Source of the DNA: NORP240 sp038134485
Lineage (GTDB): Bacteria > Pseudomonadota > Gammaproteobacteria > Pseudomonadales > Pseudohongiellaceae
DNA: 64,000 bases
NCBI GenBank assembly: GCA_038134485.1
Contig: JAYPVG010000009.1
Span: 35,935 to 99,934 of the forward strand
Direction: 5' to 3'
Shown here: piece by piece, positions 1 through 7,562 of the stretch
How positions within the stretch are numbered: position 1 is the first letter of the stretch
Layout of the letters: each line of letters opens with the position of its first letter
The notes under the pieces: model-generated
Told to the model about the DNA's origin: nothing
The model's input: only the letters and a program-made list of their open reading frames with translations
The model's database searches: none
Translations under genes and position numbers: made by a program

Positions 1-1161
1 ACGCGGCAATTTGACAGCACTCTTCACAATTTTCGTCTTGAGGTGCTCGTGGATGACCTCGATCCCTTGCCATTTTCAATAGCGCCATTACCGGACGGAA
101 GAATCCTGGTTACAGAAAAAACCAGAGGCGTGCGGATCATAAGTGCCACTGGTGAGAAGTCTGAATTATTAGAGGGCACGCCAGCAGCCTTTGACGATAT
201 CTACCGCCTGGAGTCTCGCATTGATATTGAGCGTGGAATGGGCTGGCTTTTCGATGTCGTATTGCATCCAAATTACGAGGACAACGGTTGGGTCTATCTT
301 TACCACAGCCATCGCTGTGAGGGATGCAACGAGCTAAGTAGAGAAAGTGAACGACCGGTTTCGATGAACAGACTTGTGCGCGGACGCATTCAGGATAATA
401 CCTGGATTGACCAGGAAATTATCTGGCAGGCTTCAATGGAAGACTACAGTCTGGCAGGTGACGTCGGGGCTGGCGGTCGAGTCACCTTCGACAATAGGGG
501 CCATGTCTACTTCTCTATAGGATCGAAATGTGCAGGGACAGGCGGAGGTGTTCAGGATCTTTCCACGCCCTGCGGCAAGATTCACCGGGTGTATGATGAT
601 GGCAGTATTCCGCCGGACAACCCATTTGCGGGACGGTCCGGCGTCTATCAAAGTATCTATACCTATGGTCACCGCAGTCCCCAGGGCCTGGAATATGACA
701 AAGATAATGGTGAGCTCTGGGGAAGTGAACACGGCCCCCGAGGTGGTGATGAGATAAACAGGCTCTTGCCGGGCGAAAATTATGGCTGGCCGCTGTATTC
801 AATTGGGCTGAATTATGATGGCACGCGAGTAAACGGTCTCGACCTCGGCATCGCCTTCGAATTGGCGGATATCGAACAACCCGTGGTGGACTTGACGCCG
901 TCTCCCGCAGTTTCCAGTTTTATCATCAGCGACAGCGCACAGTTCCCGGCTTGGCAGGGCGATTTTCTTGTCGGTTCGTTGAAGGCTCGCAGTCTTTTCA
1001 GGATCGATATCGAGAATAATCGGTTCATTGAACGGGAGACTCTGTTCGAGGGTATCGGGCGTGTGCGTGATATCGAGCAAGGTTACAATGGCGAGCTGTA
1101 CCTGCTATTTGAGCACAGCAGCGGAGGGCAACTCGTCAGGCTGGTTCCTGGAGATCAATGA
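1..1161 (+). CDS. PQQ-dependent sugar dehydrogenase, 5' end outside window
   Basis: Soluble aldose-type quinoprotein dehydrogenase (GSDH/Asd family), expected to oxidise sugars in the periplasm with PQQ. The reading frame is open to base 1 without a stop, so the true start and signal peptide lie upstream; the GTG at 43 is only the first internal start codon. Family marks are a beta-propeller protein with GHRSPQGLEYD, SEHGPRGGDEIN and GENYGWP in the order typical of this family, and an early FSIAPLPDGRILVTEK strand. A CEGC pair near residue 98 (counted from base 1) is unusual for the family. It is followed 100 bases later by a lipoprotein hydrolase on the same strand. A paralogue lies at 4784-5989. 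Family assignment is firm; the substrate is unknown. Confidence 0.85.
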   Translation, partial: TRQFDSTLHNFRLEVLVDDLDPLPFSIAPLPDGRILVTEKTRGVRIISATGEKSELLEGTPAAFDDIYRLESRIDIERGMGWLFDVVLHPNYEDNGWVYLYHSHRCEGCNELSRESERPVSMNRLVRGRIQDNTWIDQEIIWQASMEDYSLAGDVGAGGRVTFDNRGHVYFSIGSKCAGTGGGVQDLSTPCGKIHRVYDDGSIPPDNPFAGRSGVYQSIYTYGHRSPQGLEYDKDNGELWGSEHGPRGGDEINRLLPGENYGWPLYSIGLNYDGTRVNGLDLGIAFELADIEQPVVDLTPSPAVSSFIISDSAQFPAWQGDFLVGSLKARSLFRIDIENNRFIERETLFEGIGRVRDIEQGYNGELYLLFEHSSGGQLVRLVPGDQ

Positions 1162-1261
1162 GGAATTTGAAGCTCGCCGTAACGGGACGCAACGCGCATA
1201 AACATTGAATTGAAAATCTCCACGGTATGATTGAACGAGATCGCAGAAGGTAAAACGCAGA

Positions 1262-2035
1262 ATGAATACAGCCCCGCTCATTGGTCTTTTTTCAGCGCTG
1301 GCCATTACCGGCTGTGCCACGGTGCAAAATCAGGAAACCGGATTCCTCGATCGCTCTGTAATCGTCGATGGCGAATCCCATAACTATCAGGTCTTTGTAC
1401 CCCGGAACTATAGCGAAAACGAGCGATGGCCCGTAATTCTGTTTTTGCATGGAGCAGGCGAACGAGGCTCCGATGGATTGAAACAGACTCAGGTAGGATT
1501 GGGCAGGGCAATTCGATTGCAGCCGGAAAGCTGGCCGGCTATCGCCATATTTCCGCAGGTGCCGGCTGAACAATCCTGGCTTGGAGGCTCGGCTCTGACC
1601 GCCATCGCTGCCCTTGACGCAACCATCGGTGAGTTCTCGGTGGACCCGTCCCGACAGTACCTCACCGGACTTTCTCTGGGCGGTAACGGTACCTGGAATC
1701 TTGGATACCAGCATACCGAACGGTTCGCAGCATTGCTCGCCATCTGCGGCTTCGTCGCGCTGCGAGCGGACCGGTCTTTTCTGCCGGATGTGGACGATCC
1801 CTATGCGGCTCTTGCACGGGACCTGGCCAGCACCCCGGTTTGGATAGTGCACGGCGACGCCGATGCCGTGGTGCCAGTGGAGGAATCGAGGAGAATGGCA
1901 TCGGAGCTGCGGACTCTGGGAGCCGATGTGCATTACACAGAACTGCCGGGTGTCAACCACAATTCCTGGGACGCGGCTTATTCGGATGCTGAAATCATTT
2001 CCTGGCTGTTTGCCCAGTCAAAGGAACAAAGATAA
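1262..2035 (+). CDS. lipoprotein alpha/beta hydrolase (predicted peptidase/esterase)
   Basis: 257 residues. The N-terminus MNTAPLIGLFSALAITGC is a lipoprotein signal with lipobox ITGC (Cys18), so the enzyme is probably anchored in the outer membrane or periplasm. The rest is an alpha/beta hydrolase of the prolyl-oligopeptidase-like/PHB-depolymerase-like type: oxyanion motif HGAGE (63-67), nucleophile elbow GLSLGG (Ser138), acid in HGDADAVVP (Asp199 or Asp201) and His233 in GVNHNSW. The start is ATG at 1262, and a purine-rich AGAAGG sits about 14 bases upstream. Co-directional with the genes on both sides. Substrate cannot be told; ester or peptide hydrolysis is inferred from the fold. Confidence 0.8.
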   Translation: MNTAPLIGLFSALAITGCATVQNQETGFLDRSVIVDGESHNYQVFVPRNYSENERWPVILFLHGAGERGSDGLKQTQVGLGRAIRLQPESWPAIAIFPQVPAEQSWLGGSALTAIAALDATIGEFSVDPSRQYLTGLSLGGNGTWNLGYQHTERFAALLAICGFVALRADRSFLPDVDDPYAALARDLASTPVWIVHGDADAVVPVEESRRMASELRTLGADVHYTELPGVNHNSWDAAYSDAEIISWLFAQSKEQR

Positions 2036-2058
2036 AAATCTTGTTGAGGATCATCGCT

Positions 2059-3048
2059 ATGACTATCTCTCGCATGTGCATAACGGTATCAATGGCACTA
2101 TTGCCGGCTTTGACGCTGGGAGCGGAGAACTACCAGCCTCCCCGAACCGCTACCGGCAAGCCGGATCTGCAGGGATATTGGTCGAACGCTTCCCTGACGC
2201 GAATGACCAGGCCCCGTGATTTCGCTGAGCTGGTTATACCTGCCGATCAGGTCCCGGGGTTGACGGCCGAACATCCGCAGAATGTCCGTCAGGCTACCGA
2301 CGATGGACTGGTGCCGGGGCAATTGCTGGATGGTAGCGATCTGGCACAGGGACGGGGTTATAACGCATTTTGGGTTGATCCTGGCACCAGTTACGGCGTA
2401 GTCAGGGGGAGCAGCCGCACCTCCTGGATCGTCGAGCCAGATGACGGCCAGATTCCCTGGTCGGAGGCCGGCCGTGTGCAGCGCGATCAACTTGCGGCGC
2501 GTTTCAGCGGCACTGCCGGTCCGGAAGCCCGCGCCCTGGGTGAACGTTGTCTAATTGCTACCGGTAATTCTGCCGGTCCGCCCATGAACAACACCCTCTA
2601 TAATAATCACTATCAGTTCGTCCAGACTGATGATTACCTGCTTATCATGGTCGAGATGGTGCATGATGTGCGCATTATTCCGATTGACCGTAACCACCGC
2701 CCAGAGGGGCTGCAACAATGGTTTGGAGATTCCGTTGGCTGGTGGGAAGGCGATTCTCTGGTGGTGGAAACCGTCAATATGCATCCGCAACTGGGGCCTC
2801 GTAACTCGGCGCCTCTGTCGACAGAAGGTAAGGTTATCGAAAAGTTTACCCGCTATTCCGACAGCCAGATTCTGTATGAGTTTGAAGTTATCGATCCAGT
2901 CTATTACGCGCAGTCCTGGCGGGGAGAAATGAGCTTCAATGCCATGGCTGAAGGCGAGGTTCCTTACGAGTTTGCCTGTCATGAGGGTAATTATGCCCTT
3001 CCCGGGATATTGGCAGGCGAACGGAGGCTGGAAGTCGAAAGCGAGTAG
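2059..3048 (+). CDS. exported protein of unknown function
   Basis: 329 residues from ATG 2059; I prefer this to the TTG at 2041 because TGAGGA lies 9 bases before 2059 and a signal peptide (MTISRMCITVSMALLPALTLGA) follows it directly. After the signal the sequence begins PPRTATGKPDLQGYWSN, an N-terminus I associate with uncharacterised exported proteins of marine gammaproteobacteria and acidobacteria. The C-terminal half is rich in aromatic residues (GWWEGDSLVVETVN, EFEVIDPVYYAQSWRGE) suggesting a beta-rich periplasmic domain. No catalytic motif is recognised. It sits between two hydrolase genes on the same strand, so a part in the same degradative function is possible but unproved. Confidence 0.75.
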   Translation: MTISRMCITVSMALLPALTLGAENYQPPRTATGKPDLQGYWSNASLTRMTRPRDFAELVIPADQVPGLTAEHPQNVRQATDDGLVPGQLLDGSDLAQGRGYNAFWVDPGTSYGVVRGSSRTSWIVEPDDGQIPWSEAGRVQRDQLAARFSGTAGPEARALGERCLIATGNSAGPPMNNTLYNNHYQFVQTDDYLLIMVEMVHDVRIIPIDRNHRPEGLQQWFGDSVGWWEGDSLVVETVNMHPQLGPRNSAPLSTEGKVIEKFTRYSDSQILYEFEVIDPVYYAQSWRGEMSFNAMAEGEVPYEFACHEGNYALPGILAGERRLEVESE

Positions 3049-3100
3049 CACATCAACAGCAGTTAATTTACGCAGTTAAAAACAACAACAGGAGTTCGTC

Positions 3101-4015
3101 ATGTCAGCAAAAGAGAGACGCACGTTACCTATCGAGGCAATCGAAATCTATAACCAGTTTATTCACGGCGAAATCAGTCGCCGGGAGTTTTTAAGAGGAG
3201 CCCAGAAGTTCGCTGTGGCAGGTCTCAGCGCCAGTGCCATCGTGGAGGCACTGATGCCCAATTATGCGATGGGTCAGCAGGTTGCGCGCGACGATGAACG
3301 GATCACCGCCAGCTACGAAACCATTCCCTCCCCCGATGGAAACGGATACATCAGGGGCTATCTGGTGCGCCCGTACAGCGCCGATTCACGCAGCGAAAAT
3401 CCTTCCCAGCTGCCGGGTATTGTCGTCGTGCACGAAAATCGCGGCCTGAATCCCCACACCGAAGACGTCGCGCGACGCTTCGCCCTGGCCAACTTCATGG
3501 CATTTGCTCCCGATGTACTGACTTCGGTTGGCGGGTATCCCGGGGACGATTACCAGGGCGGTTTGCTGTTTCGTGAGATCGACAACGACAGTAAGTTCGA
3601 AGACATTGTGGCCAGCGCAATGTGGTTAAAGAATCGTTCAGACTGCACCGGTAAGATCGGGGTCACCGGTTTTTGCTACGGTGGCAGCGTGTCCAATCAA
3701 TTGGCAGTAAGATTGGGCGACGATCTTGCAGCCGCAGTCCCTTTTTATGGTGGAGGCGCCCCCGCCGCCGATGTGCCCAATATCCGGGCTGCAGTTCTCG
3801 TGCAGCATGGGTCTCTGGACACGCGTCTGGTTGATGCCTGGCCGGAATACGAGGCAGCGCTGAGGGCCTCTAATGTAACCTACGAAGGGCATATCTACCC
3901 GGACGCGATGCACGGCTTTTTCAATGATGCGACCCCGGAACGCTATAACGAAGCAGCTGCAACGGAGGCCTGGACGCGAACGATTGATTGGTTCAATCGG
4001 TATGTGAGGGGCTGA
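3101..4015 (+). CDS. Tat-exported dienelactone hydrolase family protein
   Basis: 304 residues. A twin-arginine signal is visible: SRREFLRG at 26-33 followed by a hydrophobic stretch and AMGQQ around 56-60, so the folded enzyme should be exported by Tat, whose genes are at 20947-22626. The mature part is a dienelactone hydrolase-like alpha/beta hydrolase: HENRG (Glu112), GVTGFCYGG with nucleophile Cys192, Asp240 in HGSLD and His271 in HGFFND. This Cys-Asp-His triad is the known DLH arrangement. ACAGGAG lies 6 bases before ATG. Exported members are often annotated only as DLH family; the natural substrate is not known. The next gene starts 15 bases downstream. Confidence 0.85.
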   Translation: MSAKERRTLPIEAIEIYNQFIHGEISRREFLRGAQKFAVAGLSASAIVEALMPNYAMGQQVARDDERITASYETIPSPDGNGYIRGYLVRPYSADSRSENPSQLPGIVVVHENRGLNPHTEDVARRFALANFMAFAPDVLTSVGGYPGDDYQGGLLFREIDNDSKFEDIVASAMWLKNRSDCTGKIGVTGFCYGGSVSNQLAVRLGDDLAAAVPFYGGGAPAADVPNIRAAVLVQHGSLDTRLVDAWPEYEAALRASNVTYEGHIYPDAMHGFFNDATPERYNEAAATEAWTRTIDWFNRYVRG

Positions 4016-4030
4016 TACAGGGCACCCTCG

Positions 4031-4417
4031 ATGAAAGTACTGACGCACCTGATGTTCGATGGCGACGCGAAAGAGGCCATGAATTTATACGTGTCGCTGA
4101 TCCCCGGTTCGAAAATCATCTCGGCGGATTTCTATTCGGAAGGGGAATCAGCAGGAAAGGTTCAGCAGGCAAGATTCGAACTGGCGGGCCGGGAATTCAT
4201 CTGCATTGATACTCCGATCAAGCACGACTTTGATTTCACGCCCTCCATGTCGATCTTTGTCGATTTCGAGTCGGAAGTTGAACTCAGAAGCTGTTATGAG
4301 CAGCTGCTTGTCGGTGGCGCGGAATTGATGCCGCTTGATGATTACGGCTTCAGCCCGCTATTCGGGTGGCTCACTGATCGATTCGGAGTCAGCTGGCAGC
4401 TCAACCTGCCCGGGTAG
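4031..4417 (+). CDS. VOC/PhnB-like glyoxalase-fold protein
   Basis: 128 residues with no signal peptide. It matches the PhnB/3-demethylubiquinone methyltransferase-like branch of the vicinal oxygen chelate fold: a short beta-alpha-beta module beginning MKVLTHLMFDGDAKEAMNLY, then GREFICIDTP and a C-terminal FGWLTDRFGVSWQL strand typical of the family. These small proteins dimerise and many have no demonstrated activity. The gene begins 15 bases after the Tat-exported hydrolase and is probably cotranscribed with it. The methyltransferase name used for the family should not be taken as a function. Confidence 0.8.
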   Translation: MKVLTHLMFDGDAKEAMNLYVSLIPGSKIISADFYSEGESAGKVQQARFELAGREFICIDTPIKHDFDFTPSMSIFVDFESEVELRSCYEQLLVGGAELMPLDDYGFSPLFGWLTDRFGVSWQLNLPG

Positions 4418-4453
4418 GCAAAGACGCAGAAACGGAATGGCCGGTGGGTCGCA

Positions 4454-4621
4454 ATGAAAATATTCCGCACGCTGAGGTTTTCGGGACTTGTGCTAGCGAC
4501 CGTGATCCTTTAGTGAAGTGCGAATATCGAGATCGTAGATCGTGAGCTTGCCCAGTCCGGGTCGCCGCCCAAGAATATCGTATTTATCCTGAGCGACGCC
4601 GAACCCGAGCACCAGCAGTGA
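4454..4621 (+). pseudogene. relic of the N-terminus of a sulfatase-like gene
   Basis: ATG 4454 opens a typical signal peptide (MKIFRTLRFSGLVLATVIL) that is ended by two consecutive stops, TAG TGA at 4511-4516. Reading on in the same frame gives SANIEIVDRELAQSG and then PPKNIVFILSDAEPEHQQ before a stop at 4619. The pattern PPNIVFILxDD directly after a signal peptide is the usual N-terminus of arylsulfatase-family proteins, so this looks like the decayed first 55 codons of such a gene, with the body deleted. The rest of the gene-free stretch 4418-4783 shows no other coding or structural signal. The assignment rests on one short motif and the preserved frame, so it is tentative. Confidence 0.4.
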
Positions 4622-4783
4622 ACTTGGTTATCAGGCTGATTTAAACCGAATCTTAAAATTGAAGTCTCTCTCAATGACTCCGTTATCAATTCGACCTGCG
4701 CATCCCGATGGCAGAGGGCCAGGAATTGCAGTACGATCGACCTTGATCACCTCAGAACCAATAAGTAGATAGAGGGCCACACC

Positions 4784-5989
4784 ATGAAACACAACCCCGT
4801 CGCCCACTTGGTGTTGCTGCTGATGTTTGTTTCGGCAGCAGCCTCCGCACAGCGAACCAGCCCAGATCCGCTGGCGATTACTGAACCCATGATACTGCCC
4901 ACCTTCGACGTACCGCAGATCCGTGTGGTGCCGCTGGCAACCGGGCTGGCCAATCCCTATGCGTTGGCCTTTCGCGATAACGGGGATATCCTGGTTACCG
5001 AGCGATACACCGGGCGCCTGCGGGTCATCAGGGACGGCAGGTTGCAGGCTGAGGATATTGCCGGTGTACCCGAGGTTTATTCCGAAGTCTTCAGGGCGGG
5101 ACTGATGGACATTGCCCTGCACCCGGACGACGACAGCCTGGTTTACCTGACTTACACCAAGCCGCTGACGTCTGGCGAAAATCCGACTCATACGGTGGCA
5201 CTTGCTCGTGGCAGGCTGGTGGAAAACCAGCTGACCGATGTTAGCGATATCTTTGTCGCCAGAGAGATAGATGAAGGCATTGCGGGTTCGGTGCTGCAGT
5301 TTACCGAGGACAATAAACTTTTCATGTCTCTGGGTGGTGCATATGCCTACCAGGCGATTGGTGAATTAGCGCAGGATCCTGCAGTTCACTTTGGCAAATT
5401 AATGCGACTCAATGACGACGGCAGCGTGCCGGCTGACAATCCGTTTGTGGCCAGCGGCCAATATCTGCCGGAAGTCTATTCGGTGGGGCACCGCAATCAG
5501 CTTGGACTGGCCTTTCATCCGCAAACCGGTGAACTCTGGGCTGCGGAAAATGGTCCCCAGGGAGGCGATGAAGTCAACATCGTGCGCGCAGGCGAGAATT
5601 ACGGTTGGCCTAATGTATCGTTCAGCCGGCAATATCGGGGTGACTGGATTGCCGGTGAACCGGGGCATGCAGATTACCGGGCACCTGAAATCCTGTTCTG
5701 GCCTTCGGTCGCCCCGGGCGCGATCACTTTTTACGACGGTGACCAATTTCCCGAGTGGCAAAACAATCTTTTTGTAGGCTCTATGATGACCGGTCGGATT
5801 CCCGGCACAGGGCATCTGGTGCGGATCGTATTTAACAGTCGTGGCGAGGAAATTCGGCGTGAAGACCTGCTTACCGAATTGCGATCCCGTATTCGCGAAG
5901 TTCAGCAGGGTCCGGACGGCCTCCTGTACGTGCTAACCGACGAGGAAAACGGCTCTCTTCTGCGGCTCGAGCCGGCGGTCAGTCGATAA
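4784..5989 (+). CDS. PQQ-dependent sugar dehydrogenase
   Basis: 401 residues with a cleavable signal peptide ending ASA (about residue 22). Soluble quinoprotein aldose dehydrogenase family: LATGLANPYALAFRDNGDIL near the start, GHRNQLGLAFHPQTGELWAAE, GPQGGDEVN and GENYGWP in the middle, and a VQQGPDGLLYVLTDE strand near the C-terminus. Acts in the periplasm; electrons go from PQQ to the quinone pool. It is a paralogue of the gene at 1-1161, with the same motif order. The 3' end overlaps the convergent ctpA by 11 bases. No PQQ biosynthesis genes are in this window. Substrate unknown. Confidence 0.88.
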   Translation: MKHNPVAHLVLLLMFVSAAASAQRTSPDPLAITEPMILPTFDVPQIRVVPLATGLANPYALAFRDNGDILVTERYTGRLRVIRDGRLQAEDIAGVPEVYSEVFRAGLMDIALHPDDDSLVYLTYTKPLTSGENPTHTVALARGRLVENQLTDVSDIFVAREIDEGIAGSVLQFTEDNKLFMSLGGAYAYQAIGELAQDPAVHFGKLMRLNDDGSVPADNPFVASGQYLPEVYSVGHRNQLGLAFHPQTGELWAAENGPQGGDEVNIVRAGENYGWPNVSFSRQYRGDWIAGEPGHADYRAPEILFWPSVAPGAITFYDGDQFPEWQNNLFVGSMMTGRIPGTGHLVRIVFNSRGEEIRREDLLTELRSRIREVQQGPDGLLYVLTDEENGSLLRLEPAVSR

Positions 5990-7361
5990 CTTCTGCAGTC
6001 TGGAGTAGCGGTGTCGGGCCCCTTTGCAAGCCAAAGGCGTTGATACCTTTCAGCAGATTAAGCGCCTCGTTCAAGGGGTAATCATTGACCAGGATCTGCT
6101 GGGCGCTGACTTGCGGTCGCTGACCGGGTTCCTCGGTCGTGCTTTCAAGATGGCCCTGCAGGTCTGCTTCAGTGTAGGCAGCCCGACTGCGATCCAATCT
6201 GGTGATGAGGGCTTCGTCCACCACGATATCGGGCTCTATACCGAATGCCTGAATCGATCGCCCGCTAGGCGTGTAGTACAGTGAGGTGGTTAATTTGATC
6301 GCCCGATCTTCGCTGAGAGGCAAGACCGTCTGTACCGAACCCTTGCCAAAACTTCGATTACCCATAATGATGGCGCGTCCGTGATCCTGGAGCGCACCAG
6401 CAACGATTTCCGACGCGGAAGCTGAGCCTTCATTGATCAGGACCACCAGCGGCGTGTCACCGCCGGGATTGCTGCGGGTGGCATCGAACGACATTTCACT
6501 TTCATCCATTCGGCCCTTGGTAGACACAATAGTGCCTTCGGAGATGAAGGCATCTACTGTGGCGACCGAGGCGGGCAGCACGCCGCCAGGGTTGTTGCGT
6601 AGATCCAGCACCAGCCCCTTCAGCTGGGTATTCTCTTCTTGCAGGTCCTTGATGGCATTAACCACCTCGTTCCCGGTGTTGGCCCTGAACTGGGCGATGC
6701 GGATATAGCCGTAGCCGGATTCGAGTGTGCGGGAGCGGACGCTGGCAACGGCGATCACCTCGCGCGTGATTGTCAGCTCGAAGGGCGCAGGCTCGCCGTC
6801 ACGCACGATGGTAATGGTGACATCTGTGCCAGGCTCACCGCGCATCATTCCCGCAGCCTCTTCCGGCAATACATCCTGCAGCGGCTGTCCATCAATGCGG
6901 ATGATGAGATCGCCTGCCTGTATGCCGGCCCGATCGGCGGGCGTATCATCAATCGGGCTGATTACCCTGATGTAACTGTTTTCCTGACCCACTTCGATGC
7001 CCAGACCGCCAAACTCCCCGGTCGTGGTCTCCTGCAGGTTGTCATATTCCGTCGCAGCCAGGTAGGAAGAGTGGGGATCCAGGCCGGCCAGCATGCCGCG
7101 AATGGCATTTTCCAATAGCACTTCATCATCGACCGGCTCTACGTAGGCTGCCCGGATGCGATCCAGTGCCTGGGTGAACATGCGAACTTCCTCCAGCGGC
7201 AGCGGCAGTTTTTCGGATTGGCCAGTCTGTTGGGCACTGGCCAGGACAGAGAAAAACATCGCCAGGATAGCGACCGGCAGGGCTATCGGGGTCCGTGAAA
7301 AGGAAAGGTGGTCTGCTGGGTAAAGACCGAAAAGTCGCTGGACAGACTGCATGGTGTTCAT
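5979..7361 (-). CDS. ctpA: carboxy-terminal processing protease (S41 family)
   Basis: 460 residues. N-terminal signal or anchor (about 24-44, ending ASAQQ), a PDZ domain at about 115-195 (GEFGGLGIEVG to VRDGEP), then the S41 protease domain. Catalytic Ser315 in GSASASEIVAG and Lys340 in NRSFGKGSVQ are spaced 25 residues apart as in the Ser-Lys dyad of Tsp. CtpA-type proteases trim periplasmic proteins and cell-wall enzymes. In many gammaproteobacteria the order is gpmI-envC-ctpA; here gpmI lies upstream on the same strand but the 201 bases between them contain no envC. ATG 7361 and ATG 7352 are both possible starts. Confidence 0.92.
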   Translation of the reverse strand: MNTMQSVQRLFGLYPADHLSFSRTPIALPVAILAMFFSVLASAQQTGQSEKLPLPLEEVRMFTQALDRIRAAYVEPVDDEVLLENAIRGMLAGLDPHSSYLAATEYDNLQETTTGEFGGLGIEVGQENSYIRVISPIDDTPADRAGIQAGDLIIRIDGQPLQDVLPEEAAGMMRGEPGTDVTITIVRDGEPAPFELTITREVIAVASVRSRTLESGYGYIRIAQFRANTGNEVVNAIKDLQEENTQLKGLVLDLRNNPGGVLPASVATVDAFISEGTIVSTKGRMDESEMSFDATRSNPGGDTPLVVLINEGSASASEIVAGALQDHGRAIIMGNRSFGKGSVQTVLPLSEDRAIKLTTSLYYTPSGRSIQAFGIEPDIVVDEALITRLDRSRAAYTEADLQGHLESTTEEPGQRPQVSAQQILVNDYPLNEALNLLKGINAFGLQRGPTPLLQTAEVID

Positions 7362-7562
7362 TTTACGTGCCTGATTTTAATCAAAATGTGTGCTGTTTGA
7401 GGTACTACGTTCAACGAGCACCTATAGTTTCAGTTTATGCGCCTCGAAGCAATGCCGATAGTCGCAAATTCTTTGTTGCCAATGGGCTCGCGATTTGGGC
7501 CGGTCAGTCTGGGGCTGGAATTGCGGCCAGTGGCCAGCGCGGTGAATCGCCATCACCGGCAA

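Noticed and set aside
1292..1960. Long antisense open frame over the lipoprotein hydrolase gene
   Set aside because: Complementary frame of a well-supported gene; composition is Cys/His/Arg-rich with no motif or ribosome binding site.
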